Shown: positions 13,971-26,519 of the stretch, piece after piece | How positions within the stretch are numbered: position 1 is the stretch's first letter | Layout of the letters: the number at the start of each line of letters is the position of its first letter | Origin: Sabethes cyaneus | Taxonomy: Eukaryota; Arthropoda; Insecta; Diptera; Culicidae | Assembly (NCBI RefSeq): GCF_943734655.1 | Contig: NC_071354.1 | Coordinates: 75,246,838 to 75,310,837 of the forward strand | Direction of reading: 5' to 3' | Length of the DNA stretch: 64,000 nucleotides | The notes under the pieces: model-generated | Seen by the model: only the letters and a program-made list of their open reading frames with translations | Told to the model about the DNA's origin: nothing | Database searches by the model: none | Position numbers and translations under genes: made by a program

Positions 13971-15110
13971 GTAAATGGTTGAATAATGCGCTCCAGAACT
14001 ACCACGAAGTTCCACAGCCTCTTATTTAGCTACTCCTATCTCTACCTCCTCGTGGTACCATCCGGGATACGTTCCTTAGTGGAAATCGGACAACCGGTGG
14101 AAACTAGGGTCGTATGCGGACAGAGAAGGGGGCACTCATGCGAAGGCTGAGTGTTAACACTCAGCCTGCTAGACAGTTCTTGTAGGAGGTATGACTACTA
14201 AGAACTAAAGCAGAGGGTCCAAAGCCGCTAAAGGAAGAGGATTTTAATAGCTGTTATCACGTAAAAACTTGAATGGATAAACCCCTAATGCAAGGTGTGA
14301 CGTGACCCGTGCCGAGGGATGAATGGTGGAGGGGGTTCCATAAATTCTCTCGTCGCAACGGAGCCTGTGGAGTACCAGGGCGCCCTCCACAGTAATTTGC
14401 CCTTGCTGCATCAAGCCGGTCACTGATGCAGTGGAAGATTTCTTACCGTGCATGCTCTTTCTGCCGCAAAACAAACGAATGAGGTGGAGGGGAGAATAGG
14501 GGAGGAACAGGACTTGAACGATGCGCTAGCAGAGGTTCAGTCCTGATCCACGTCTATCCTCAACACGCCGACTCGTTGTGAGTCGACAAACGAAGATGTG
14601 GCTCCAACTTTCTACTCACGGGTCGAGATTCACTCTGCCTGATCTCTGACTGTGTGCTGGACGGTGGGCTGAAACAAAAGGAGAGCCGAACAGTTATGGC
14701 CAGTAGGATGGCTGTACAATCGCTCAAACAATCTAAATAAATATATAACGTCGAGTATCCACCCCTAGGTTAAGTTGCTGAGTCTCAATAAGAGAGATCT
14801 CAGCAAGCTTACCGGTCTTGCGACAGGACATTGTCCGAGTAAATATCATCTTCGGAATCTTCGGTTTGATATTTAACCTTGGAACACTTGCTCTGCAATC
14901 GTGGAGCACAAATAGTACGCAGACTGCAGTACCTCAAAAAGGGAAGATCTGGGTGGTGTCGCCGGTCAGGGTTCATAAACCTAGTCATCCCTGGTTGGCA
15001 CATGTCTTGCTCCAGATACAAGCCTGTCACTTCCTCAATAAGTGATAGGTAAGCTTCAAGCGTATAGTAAATTAATAAAACGGGGCATACCACAATAGTT
15101 TAAAATACTA
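13971..15110. other. GC-richer repeat-like DNA, not classified
   Basis: The base composition differs from the AT-rich surroundings and resembles the internal part of a retroelement. There is a short inverted repeat at 14,145-14,168 (GCTGAGTGTTAACACTCAGC). I could not find a coding frame that supports a family. Confidence 0.35.
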
Positions 15111-15630
15111 GACGCAGTGGTAAGAGTACCCAACAGAAGAGGGGAAAACTCCCTAGCTGACGAAGGAGAAATCGCCGCCGCCAATGGAGATATCCGTTTG
15201 TTGTACGATGCTTCTCGCCGCCTTAGTTGTACCAGAATAAATACATAGATGCCGCTAAAGGACAGAGATTATCAGTTACTGTCTGTCTGTACAGAACAGT
15301 CTAAGCGATTGACTAAACATTTTGAACAGTTCTTTCGGGTCTCAAATGTCAGAGACAAACAAAACAAGCCGCGCATGACGCGGATAGTTTGTTGAATTAA
15401 TCGCGTCAACTTCGAGGTGCCATCACTGGATGAAATTGAAGCAGTCATCAAAAGTATTAAATCCAACAGAGCATCCAGAACTCTATTTTGGTCGTGATGC
15501 TGAAAGCTGACCCATCTTTGTCAGCCCAGATTATGCATCAGTTATTCATCAATATGTGGGAAACAGTAACTTTTCCGGTGGACTAGATGCAGAGCATATT
15601 GGTAAAAGCCTCTAAAAAGGTGACCTAACC
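15111..15630 (+). pseudogene. non-LTR retrotransposon, N-terminal RT part (broken)
   Basis: Plus-strand frames read NGDIRLLYDASRRLS, MPLKDR, EHFEQFFRVSN in degraded form, then PSLDEIEAVIKSIKSNRAS and finally VSKKGDLT. These are the finger and palm blocks that precede GITLL in LOA/RTE-like reverse transcriptases. The frame has several stops. It is interrupted right after KKGDLT by the insertion at 15,631-16,688 and resumes beyond it. Confidence 0.65.
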
Positions 15631-16688
15631 CAAGTAACAATTCTAAAACCACTTGGTTTTATTTGATTTTTATACAGGTTTTATTGCGGTATTAATCATA
15701 ACCTCTGGTTTTATTGTGGTATTGCGCAATACCAAGAGGATACGAGTCCAAACACACTTATAGCTAGCTAGAAAGCCATAATATAACTGTTAATAAAGCA
15801 AATTGATTGTGGTTGCTTATATTACCACGTTAAAACTTGTTGGCTGCACCACGTCTCTTATAAACTTGTCATAAGCAAGGTTAGTTAACTCACCTTGACC
15901 ATAAGTATGACGTAGCAATACAAAAAGGCGCACCAATCCAAATTGATCTTATCGCGTTGCAAGAAATCTGTCAGTTTTATAGAGCTATTAAAACGGTAAC
16001 CCTCTGACCAGACAGTTTTTTGCTGCTATTATAAAGAATACTAAAGTTCAAAACCAAAATCATTTTTTTATGCGAGGCCATATTGCCATATTCTAGTAAT
16101 TTGTTTTAGCTCGCAAACAAAAATTCATCAAAGCAAAATGTTTTGCCGAAAGAAAGTTATTATCAATCGGTTTTCCTGTCACAGGAAGCAACTAAAATGA
16201 TTTTGCTAAAAATTGAGATTGACTAACTGAATATATTAATTTATTTTGTTAAAACAACCAGTTTTCAAAAATTGCAAAATTTCAGTGGCGCGTTCATTTT
16301 ATCCACCTATCATATCAATATACACAATAAATTTTAATGCGCACATGCTGCAAACGAGCTAAGACTGCTCAAATTTCATTACTTAGCTTTAACCAGAGCG
16401 AAAAGCGAAAAGCTTTATTAAATTATGGTGGTGGCTGTCATGCAGCGAAAGCTTAATCGGTTTTATTGCTGCTTTCAGCAGAGCGTGATTAGTTAGTCGT
16501 ATGAGCTTATAACCTGATTCTTATAGAGGTTTGTGAAAACATTCTGAGGAGTGGGTCACTTGGTCAGAAAGCAGCTTTATAGCGGTCATCAGAAAGTTCT
16601 GGTGGAGCTCATAGTTTTATTAGCGTTTTTATGAAATTGGTCATGAAAACCACTATACAAACGTAATAAAACTTGGAATTGTTACTTG
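15631..16688. mobile_element. 1.06 kb non-autonomous DNA transposon
   Basis: The ends are an inverted repeat: CAAGTAACAATTC at the left and GAATTGTTACTTG at the right. The element splits a reverse transcriptase frame between ...KKGDLT and ECGNSCGITLLGITLK, which defines both borders independently of the repeat. The target duplication is unclear: AAC occurs on both sides, but nothing longer. No transposase frame is seen, so it is non-autonomous. The superfamily is unknown. Confidence 0.75.
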
Positions 16689-16985
16689 AGAACTGAATGC
16701 GGTAACTCGTGTGGTATCACGTTGCTTGGTATTACTCTTAAAGTACTATGAAAGGTAATCCTCAACCGGATCCAGAAGAAGATAGACGCTGCTCTCCGGT
16801 TGCAGTAAGCTGGATTCCGTACTGGTCGATCATATGTAGACCATATCATCCTTCGTCAAATCAACCTGAATGCACCAACGAGAGCACTGCGGAGGCTACC
16901 CCTACTAAATTTACCTTTTCGTCGCACCAATTACAGTGCCAATAGTGCCATCACTGGTCTGCAGAGGTCGTTCAACCGAGTTTCA
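16689..16985 (+). pseudogene. non-LTR retrotransposon, central RT part (broken)
   Basis: This continues the frame cut by the insertion at 15,631-16,688. It reads ECGNSCGITLLGITLK, then KVILNRIQKKIDAALRLQ, then AGFRTGRSYVDHI, the block that in intact elements reads QQAGFRxGRSCVDHI. The copy ends soon after, before the FADD catalytic box. Confidence 0.65.
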
Positions 16986-17184
16986 TCAGTGTTCGATTTT
17001 AATTTGTCTCAACAAGTATTACGTTCAAGATTTGTGTCTATGTTTCGACGTTTTTTGTATTAGTTAATAAGAGCCATTATGGCAAGCAAGCAAAGCTTAA
17101 ATGATAACAATAAATGATGATTGATTGGAACTAAATTTGAACCAAATATGAACTCAAACTTCTGGTTGCTTGGGAAGTCGCCAT

Positions 17185-17640
17185 ACGAAGTTGACAATGT
17201 ACAAAACCCTCATTAACTCGGAAGTTCTTTATGGACTTTATGGACGCTGCTCACGGAGGACATGCGTGCTCTTGCCGTGTGGAAAGTGCTGTAAACGATA
17301 TTTGGCGGATTACAAACTGAAAGCGGAGAGTAACGGAGACGTGTGAATCACGAGCTATAGACACTGCTTGTATGTAATGTAGCGATTCTCATCGACATCT
17401 GGCGAAAGCCCGCAGGCTGGACGCGGGACCGCGCGACGAAAACGGTCCTCTTCTAGAACCTCGCCGATATCAAGAACAGAGGGACCTAATGTACAACATG
17501 GATCGACCAGGTCGAAAGCGACCTGCGACTTTAAAAACGCCCAAAAATGGAAATTGGCTACGAGTGCCTCACGATCAAGCTGAATGGAGACGATTGCTTG
17601 AAACGGCACAAGACACCTCGGCTCTATGCTGACGAAGTCG
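17185..17640 (+). pseudogene. C-terminal part of a non-LTR retrotransposon
   Basis: Plus-strand frames read MYKTLINSEVLYGLYG, then LTEDMRALAVW, then FGGLQTESGE and finally WIDQVESDLRL and AEWRRLLETAQDTSALC. This is the conserved tail of an Aedes-type I/RTE-like element, with frameshifts. It differs from the family at 15.1-17.0 kb, whose tail normally has another sequence, so two insertions probably lie side by side. Confidence 0.6.
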
Positions 17641-20600
17641 TCAAGACATGCTATTTATGAATAGTGAAAATAGTAAAGATCTTATAGCGCTACCACGAGG
17701 TACTCCTGAGCATTTTTCTAATGAACCAAATTATGATATTTCAAAGTCATTTTGCGGTTTTGTTGATAAAAAGCATTGCAGTTTGTTAAAGTTACCGAAG
17801 CTCCCACTTTATCAACAGAATATCATAACCGCCTCAGTTCAATGTTGCCCACGGGTTAGGTCAGTATAAATAGCGTCAACCTGAACTAGTTGGTCCATTG
17901 TTCGTAAGCGCAAATAGGTAAAATCGAGTAAATTTGTAGAATAACTAATCTACCGACAAACTCACCCTGTAGTTTTTCGAGTAAAAGAAAAGATGTCCAA
18001 ACTGTCAGAAAACAATTGGTACTCTAGAACTTGAAGCCATTTTAGAATTCTACAAATTTGAAGATTAATTAAATATAATATAGGATGAATTCAAACCACG
18101 TGTTTTTGGACACAAAATTGGTCTTTACATTTTATGCACTTTTAATTGCATTCAGGTTTAAAATCCGAAACCCAACGACCACTTCCGCTAAATAATGTAG
18201 ACAGTCGTAACCTAAAACATCATTTGCTTACAACCTCAACCTTACAAGCTTAATCATTTGAGCGACTCACTCGCGTTGACCATATAAACGGATCAGTTCA
18301 AGTCCAGCCGAGGAAAGCAATCCCAGCCTTGGTACTTTTCATTAATTCATTTTAACGAATCCCCGGTTGTAGACACTAGCAGGACGGGCTAGCGAAAGCC
18401 GCTTTATAGGCACCGAGGTCGCATAGGTCGGATTGGTTAAGAAGCCAATGAAGCAGAAGAGTAGCAATCGTGTGCCCGGCAGCACACTCCGTTGACCGCG
18501 TTGAACTGCGCTGCGAGTGAAGTTGAGTTTATCGGGGTAAGTGCCCGTTTACTGTTTATGTTTATGTTTTAAGCCTGAGAAGAATATTAAAAGCAAATTA
18601 GTTTTTGATTGTTGAATAAGTTTTATTTTAGTGGTGGGTTGTCTAACTTTTCTACGGTATGTGAAGGTACTCAAAATTTGCAGCAACTTGCTTAACATTT
18701 CAAGCAACAAGTAATGACAATGAAATAACACAGACAGTTACCCTGATTTACCCATTGCAGTTTGAGTTTGCAATGAGGAACAGCCTGACAAACAAACAAT
18801 TATATGAATTATTGCTGACTGAGTGCTTCTGTTATTATTGCAACTTTGAGACGTCGATAGTGTTGATAGTTACGAAATATGAATTGAAAACAAAATCATT
18901 AAAACTAGATCTAGAAAATATAAAGTCAGTAGAAGTAGTCAGTAGAAAACCCATAAATATATTACATTTCCAAGCTATTATAATGTCTACCCTCTAGCCT
19001 CTAGCATGGAAAATTTCGCCGTGGCTGTCTACTAAAGAGATGTGAAAAACTAAGCTACTCGTTTATGTGGAGTGCAATAGGATTTTAAACAGTTTCACAT
19101 CGAACTAAACCACTGCCTCGATTTTTTGTTATCCTACTTATGTCTAGACCCGGTGTTTGTTTCACACATTCATGTAATGCTCATCATCCTACATAACCTT
19201 TTTTATAACTTGTATTAGCCAAGCTATTGTTAGTTGTTGTTGCTTAAGTAACACCAATATGTATAAGCTTAAGCTATAGATAGACCATAATAACTTTCAA
19301 TTATTCAACTCAATATAGAGACTGTCAAAAAAAGTATGAACACAGTCAAAAACCGCTGCCATTTCATCCATTTTGATGGCTGCGTCCTGTTGATTACTTT
19401 TATCTCTCAGCACCTGTGCGGCGTATATTTTTACCAGTATTTTGTTGAAGATGGGTGGGCTTCGAACGGAACAACGTTGAGAAATTGTGCACACATGGTA
19501 TATGGTATATAGAAGACCGACTGTCGCTAAGAAAATAGAAGGTGTGTGAGAAAACCTTGCGAATTTGGGACATTTAGGAAGGATTTAGGCATCTTGTTAA
19601 CCGCCCAGTTTGTTTCGAGACACGATACTGGTCTAGCAAGTCAGTCGTCATATGTTCTTATGTTCGTATCTCGGCTAGGCGGTGCTGCTAGAGTCAATAG
19701 GATAGTTACAGACACTAGCCCAGTAATTGCCCTGTACTCCAATAGCCTCCAATCGTCTTACAAAGACGTTTAAGCCCAAGGCTTTGCTTTTTTGGGCAAC
19801 TGAGTACACTGAACTTTTGCACTAATCTAATTTTATCAACATATCACCTAAAAAAAGTTGACTTTTTAATTTTTATTAGAAACTTGATGCGTTCAGAGCG
19901 TGCGGGGCGCTATATCTCTGCATATTTGCGACGATAAGAGGAAATGCTTATCATCTTAGGGACTGTAGTTTTCAAGCAGCGATTGGTTAATTTCATTATG
20001 CCAGATTGTGATTGTAGTTTTAGGTATAATAACTCCAACTTTTGAGTTTTACAGCTGAGGAATTTTATTGCAATGCATAAATTGGAAAACATGTTTTCCT
20101 ACATTTTGATGAGCCCAAAAGAATTTTTTCTTTTACACACAAATGGGTGATGATAAAATTTCAAATAAGAATTAAATGGCTTTAATAAAATGGGCATTGT
20201 TTTTACCATTTGTTATTTTTGAGAATTTTGGATGGACCAAACTTAGCAATATTAGGACTCAGATGAACGCTTTGTGTTCAAGAAATCCTAATAAATCAAC
20301 GAAAATAAGCCAGATTTAAAATTATCTAGATAGTAAAATAATTTAATATATTTGATAACATAGTTATGTAAAAGCTTTGATAAAAACAAATTAATCGCAC
20401 AGTCAATAGTATTAAGTTATAGAAGTTAAATATAGTATCAGCGTTTTCGAACCGTAATTATTCGGCTAGTTGTGGGTTGAACGAGCACTAATATATATAG
20501 TTTTCAAACGGTTATTAAAAGAGTAGTCCGATTACGATCACATCACTTATCAAGGTGAATCCCGAACCAACGAAATCTATCCTACTAACAAAACGCAACT

Positions 20601-23600
20601 CCTTCCTGTAATCTTTGCGGGGATGCAGAGGTTCACACGGTTCGTAAAACAACAAAGATTACGCTAACATTCATTCCCCAATCCCACTTGATCGCAAAGA
20701 CGTGACCGGCGCAGTTATTGATCCTGCAGCAAATATCGAGTTACTGAATTTTTCACAGTGAGAATGATCGGTCACTCTCAACCCCATTCATTTGATTCAT
20801 TATGCCATTTTACTGATACGGGTCAATCACTGAGTGCAACCATTGACATGTGCAAGCTAATCTAAGCTATTAAAAACTTGATGCGTTCATATTTGCTGGG
20901 ACAGTCCTTTGAATATATGTAGCTATTTTTATATACCTTAAATGGATCAATCCCGGCGTAGTGGTTAGCATTCACGCCTCTCGCGCCGCGGAATGACCCA
21001 AAACTGGTTTAAGTGACTATAATCTAAACAAAAAAGAATAGACCTTTAAGCTATCTTTTTAAAATACAGCAACAACTAAGGACAGAAGAATATTCAATCA
21101 CAAAGTTCAACATTTTTCATTTACCATGAATAATAAGCCTCAACTAAAGGTTTTGGCATGGAACTGATAAACAAGCTTCAATAGGTTCACACTAAAACCA
21201 TCTATTTTGATCGTATTGTTCATATAAACCTGCTCCACACCTGTCGAACTATCCATAGTTCGATTTGCCGCTTTTGTGGTCACAAGTATGTTCATACCCA
21301 TTTTGTACTTTTTCGAAAGAGAAATGGAAAGTGCAGCCACGGATTGACGCTTTTGCGGTTTCATGAGACGCTGCAAGTTACAAGATAAGTTCAACTTGCA
21401 TGGCAGCGGCAAGATACAAACTATAATGGACATAAAGCAATGCGTTTCGACTGAGAATTGTCATGTTTTGCCGTGTTATTGTACCTGTAAAATAAAGCAC
21501 GTACACAGTATTTCACCCCATTGAATGTTCCGCTAGTAGAGAAAGTTTTAGCTATATTACGAAGTCATAGTGGAAAGTACACTGAAAGGGTAACTTAACA
21601 ATAACTAGCTTCTTTTTTGTTCGATATTTAAATTTAGCCATATGCACTATGATTTGATAGTTAATGATTCAACAGAGCTTTGTTGCAAAGTCGATTCAAT
21701 AGTATTGAGAAAATATTTTCCTGTCGAACATCAGTTGGAACAAGGGCCAGGGTTAAAACATTACCAGCGTCATTTCTGTTACTGCTCGTAACTTTCTTCA
21801 GCGTGACAAATTCTGGTAAAATCCATAACAGTAAATTTTCTGCTAGCTTGGTAGTTGTCCAAGCTGCATTAAACAAAAACAAAATCTATTACAAATTTTT
21901 CTACTTTGAAAATTTGTTGCATTAGGTGAAATGAAATTGATTCTATTTCTATGTTTCAATTTCAATCAGAAAATCGAAGGAATTAGACAGTTGGGCATTT
22001 TCAGAATTGTCCTACAAAATTGGCCGAAGGGTCCCAGCATAGTTTATGGACTTATGGACGACAACAACTTTTGGAAAATTCGAGGTCTGCTATTTTCCCA
22101 AAAAATTCCAATTTTAACGGTGAAAATTTCACAAAAGCATTATTTTTCATTCGTGAAAACCAATAAACTAACGTTTATCGGTTATATGAGTGCATATAAA
22201 CCCGCCAAACAAGACTTCGGCATAATTCCATTACATGTCAATAGTAGTATATTTTTTACATGCAAAGATTACTTAATATTCCATCAGAGTTACGATAGTC
22301 TCGGGTAAAAAAACGTGTTAAAATGTTTGATTTAATTAGTGATAGTGGTTTTCTCCTGCCCCTCAACAACCATCGTTTGTGCTTAATGGGTTTTCTTTTC
22401 TTAAAATTAATCAGAAATAGAAATAACCGCGCTTAAAATTGTTGTAATCTGGTATTACTAGACAAAAGTCCAATCACAGTTGAATTCATCATTGCTGACT
22501 CTGCACACGTGCGATTGCTTTTTCTTTGAGCAAGCTCAGAGAGATCGAAAGCATAATACAAAAAGCTTAAAGACTGCCTTCCACATATCTCATGCTCAAG
22601 TCTGGTAAAAAAAAACCGAAGATAGATAGTCAATTACGCAGATAAATCGCACGCCGAAGGAATATTGAGATCAGCTCAGGAAACGAACCATCCATAGGTA
22701 AACTTTTTCGTTTGTGATTCATTGTGGCCGGCACTGAACAACGTGGTCGAGGTGGTCTCGCGTGGTGGATAATAAGCAATAAATTTTAAAAATGTCATAA
22801 TTAACTAGCCGGAATGCCTTTCCAATGAACTTTGGGAGCCGAATCAGGTTGAGAGGCCTATCGTATCTATCCCGCAGATTGCATACGGCATTGCAGCCGA
22901 TTTAGTAAATGTGTGTAGGCAGAAGTGAAAGTATTACAAGAATTTTAAATACGACAGGGGCTAACGTGCGACGGTAGATATTGTATCCGTGGTTATGGCA
23001 CACTCTATGGACAGTGCGGCATTCCCTGTTACCTCTAGTTGCATCATAGTTTTCGGCCGAACTGGCTCGCCTCTTGATGGCTTTAACTCAGCGGATGCGC
23101 AACTCATTCTTAGATATCGCAAATGGAATTTTAATGAGCCACTTTAGAGTCATGCGCTTGCTTTTTACTGCTTCGTCGATTGTAACTCGAAGGAGTAAAT
23201 CAATTGAACGCAATTATTCATTATTACTACAAGCCTTATTAGTTTTGTTATTTTAATATAACTTTCTAAGGTAAGTAACTATTGCCTTTAGACAATTATT
23301 GTTGTCCCTCATTCACTCATGCTGTTCATCCATGCTAGCAGCGAGCAGTACAAATTCTCTACAATATTAACCGTTAAGAAATATTTACGAACATGTATTA
23401 ATAGTGACTAGCTCGGTTACCATACCTAACGAACACGCCATGTTTTAAATGAGAAATTAGTCCATTCATAGTTTCTGAAGATATGATGTTCATCAGCATT
23501 AAAATTTTCATTGTAAATGGAAATGCAGTTAAAATTACACCGGGTAATTAGTGCCAGTTTGTTTATGATTGCTGTACTTATGATATCAGTAATAATTGTA

Positions 23601-24480
23601 GGAGGTATAGGTGGTTAGTTGTAAATTCTCAAAGACTTTCTGCTTAGCAAAGTAACAAAAATTGAATGAAACAAATTTTGAAATAGAGACCTGATGTAAG
23701 GATGCATTATTTTCCATTAAGAGCAGTTTCACATTAAATAGGTAATTAACAAAATTAGAACCTCTTATTTATAATTAACTAAATTAGAACACACATCTAG
23801 AGCAAGCAATAGAGAAAGCTACAAATGCTCTATGGATATCTACCGTACGGTCGCCATCTACCCTCATTTAATAACGATTCTAACTTTGTTTGTCCATAGA
23901 AAATCTAAATTGAGATCCATCGAAACACAATTTGCGTCATAAGATAGAGAAAACAATTGTGTTTACAAGAAATATTTACTTCGTTTCTAAATATTTAATA
24001 ATGGTGATTTTTTTAAAAAAAGGTAATACAATCGCATGATCCCTTTCACCGCTCATTTGAAATATGATGATCCATTCACCGCCCATATGGGTACCATTTA
24101 CCGCTCATATTTTCTGTTACCAAATAATAAGACCCGCGTTTTGTCCCTTGTTTTGGGTTTGGCATTTATAGCAGAATACTGTTGACTTATTTCACGTTAT
24201 TTAGTAAAAGTTTCTAAATAACCAAAGCAACATTTGCACTCATTAGTCATTTGCACTCGGTCGTAATAAAGGCGCGATCAAAATGTCGTTTTTCGTTCCT
24301 CACTATAAAGATGATTTATTTTGGAAATGAACTTTTATAAATATAGTGGAAATTTATGTTTAATTCGTATTATTAAACATACAAAATTATTGTTTGTCAA
24401 TAGATTTTACAATAATGAACCATTTTAAAAAGATATAAGCATTTTTTATTTGAAATGAGCGTTAAATGGAGCTGAGCGGT
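17641..24480. other. seven kb without supported genes
   Basis: AT-rich DNA. Open frames up to 125 codons (21,931-22,308, plus; 21,140-21,433, minus) have no recognisable domain. A GC-richer island lies at 18,240-18,540. At 24,040-24,485 the word ACCGCTCAT and close variants recur on both strands and may mark an old inverted-repeat element. One SINE-like head is listed separately. Confidence 0.4.
20946..20998 (+). repeat. tRNA-like head, possible SINE fragment
   Basis: The sequence around GTAGTGGTTAGCATTC, followed by CGCCTCTCGCGCCGCGG, resembles the 5' half of a tRNA (Asp/Gly type) including an A box. A proper B box (GGTTCRANNCC) is missing downstream, so it is not a functional tRNA gene. 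A truncated tRNA-derived SINE is the likeliest reading. Confidence 0.35.
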
Positions 24481-24870
24481 GATTGGCGACCTTATGGTAT
24501 ACTTATAAAAATGGATTTCTGTGTCTGTCGGGATGTTCCTTATAGAATCGAAAACGACTGAACCAATCGGCGTGAAAATTTGCATGTAGAGATTTTTGGG
24601 GCCAGGGAAGATTCTTATGATGGTTAGAGACTTCTCCCATACAAATAAAACACAAATTTCTGCATAACTCGAGAACTAATCAAGCAAATGGAATAAAATT
24701 TGGCATGTAGGTGTTTTTGGAGACAAGAATTATTTCTATGGTGAATTGAGACCCCTCCCCTCTTTAAAAGCGGAATTATGATTCCTCTCCTCTTTAAGAG
24801 GGGGGCGTCCATACAAATGAAATACAAATTTCATCATAACTCGAGAACTACTCGAGGGGGGGGGGGCTGC
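24480..24870 (-). repeat. fragment of the 144-bp tandem-repeat element family
   Basis: On the minus strand this carries the same phrases as the elements at 41.8 and 44.4 kb: CTCGAGTTATG, CATTTGTATGG and, at the end, ACAGACACAGAAATCCATTT. It is therefore a partial copy in the opposite orientation, including the terminal segment and about two repeat units. Confidence 0.7.
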
Positions 24871-26150
24871 CCACTTCGGAAGAAGTTGGGAGCGACTAGT
24901 GCGGAATGTCAAAACAGCGTTAAACAGCTTGTCCGCGTTAAATACCTTGTTGGGGTGTATGGAAAGCTCCGAGGCAGCAAAGATGTATATTTTTGGATAG
25001 AACTAAATGTAAACTCAACTATCTGAACAATTTTAGGTGAAATTAATGCAAAATTGTAATTGTGTGGTACATACATATAATCGTACCGGGATGTTGAATC
25101 TAAACATACTGCCGATAATTGTAAGCGGTAGGCACCATACAATTGTTCTAGCGCTATCGAAACATCAGCATTCAGTCTAGAGTTGAACCCTTTTGAACAT
25201 CTTTTTAGATAATTTCATTTCTAAATGAGAAGTCATTCGATTTCTTATCACAATGACTTAAACCGAGCTCTTGTAAAAAAATGATCAGCAATTCACAAAG
25301 GGATATTTGAAAAATTGTTAATTTTATCCCAAACAGATTAAAACAGGTCATCAAGAATGTAAATGGTCCTACAAGGTAGTAGTTGAGCGAGAAAGGACAT
25401 TTGTTTCAACTAATAGTTAACTGTCCGAATACTTTTTTGGCTGCATTTTTGAGCAATTCAAACTATATGTACCCTATCTTCAAAACGGAAAGCTTTTCCC
25501 CGAATTTTTGTTGTGCATCTAAATATGCTTTAGTTAAACATTGTTTTAAAAAATATGTGTTACCACCCTTTGCAAAAATACTGTGCAAAATAACTAAAAG
25601 AAAATTTTATGCACTGCTGTCCGAATACTTTTTTGGTTGACTGTATTTTGTACAACGCCTGTGAACCGTTAATTTAATCCAGGTATATCTCGGGATTCCA
25701 GCAATAAAGAGAATTACTGTTTTCAACAAAGTTGATCCGCAGGCCAAGATCTTTCAAACGGTGGAAAAAGTTTCATAAATTTTTCGCCGAGTGGCATCAG
25801 TATTCGAGTGCATTCTGTTAGGTTTTAGCGTGCCTATAAATCGAAGTTGGCGCGAGTATCGAAAGGTTAGACGGAAAGTCAATTCTCCTTTGAAGCTTTT
25901 TCGGGTACGTTGCACAGTAGTTTGCATACTCGAAAACATTAAAACGTTAAAATGCAGCTATGAGGCCTTCAATGTAAAATCTTCGAATGAATGTTGAGTG
26001 ATCGGAATTAGGAGCTGATCGGAATTACCTGCGTTTACGGGAGATAGATAAAGTCAACAAATCTATGCTTTCTTTAAAATTTCCAAGAAAATGTTGCTGG
26101 TATTGGTTGATACCTTTTAGTTCTTTTAGAACTCAGCATATATTAATGAT
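24871..26150. other. intergenic DNA with a Tc1-like end
   Basis: No gene seen. The phrase CTGTCCGAATACTTTTTTGG occurs twice in direct orientation (25,421 and 25,618), and the second copy continues GTTGACTG, which resembles the terminus of a Tc1-type transposon. The open frame between them (25,383-25,640) has no transposase motif. Confidence 0.4.
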
Positions 26151-26174
26151 GGAAAATTACAAATCTATGAGGCT

Positions 26175-26515
26175 TCATCATTCCAAGACACACAACTTCT
26201 GGGCGCAGGTGTGCTGATCTTCGGAGCGCTGATGTGGAACAGACTTCCCGTGACGACAAAGCAGCAATCAACTATAAGTGGGTTCAATAGATTGCTCCCG
26301 AATAACCAGTGGCTATATCCACTATTTAAACTATATATAGCTCTATATTTACTAACTTACTATCATTCGCGCATAGCTCATAGTTGCTAACCTAATTGCT
26401 TACTTACTGGATTTCCATTGTAATGTTTCTCTTTATAAATCCTTGACCCTGAACAAAGTTGTAAACTAAGTGGTAAACGTATCTCTAATAAATTACAATT
26501 ACAATTACAAGTAAG
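26175..26515 (+). pseudogene. 3' end of a non-LTR retrotransposon with repeat tail
   Basis: The plus strand reads TQLLGAGVLIFGALMWNRLP, then STISGFNRLL, which has the NxLP and FKxxL spacing typical of the last residues of CR1/Jockey-like ORF2. An untranslated part follows, ending in the simple repeat ATTACA at 26,491-26,512. 5'-truncated. Confidence 0.55.
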
Positions 26516-26519
26516 CTAA

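Noticed and set aside
20570..20830. GC-richer block around 20.6-20.8 kb as a gene or known retroelement
   Set aside because: It reads like a repeated mosquito sequence, but I could not find a coding frame or borders that allow a class to be named.
20946..20998. tRNA gene
   Set aside because: Only the 5' half resembles a tRNA; no B box, no acceptor stem partner.
21140..22308. Open frames of 97 (minus) and 125 (plus) codons
   Set aside because: AT-rich, no recognisable family or neighbouring exon, so chance is likelier.
24040..24485. Repeated ACCGCTCAT words as a defined transposon
   Set aside because: I could not fix both ends or a target duplication.
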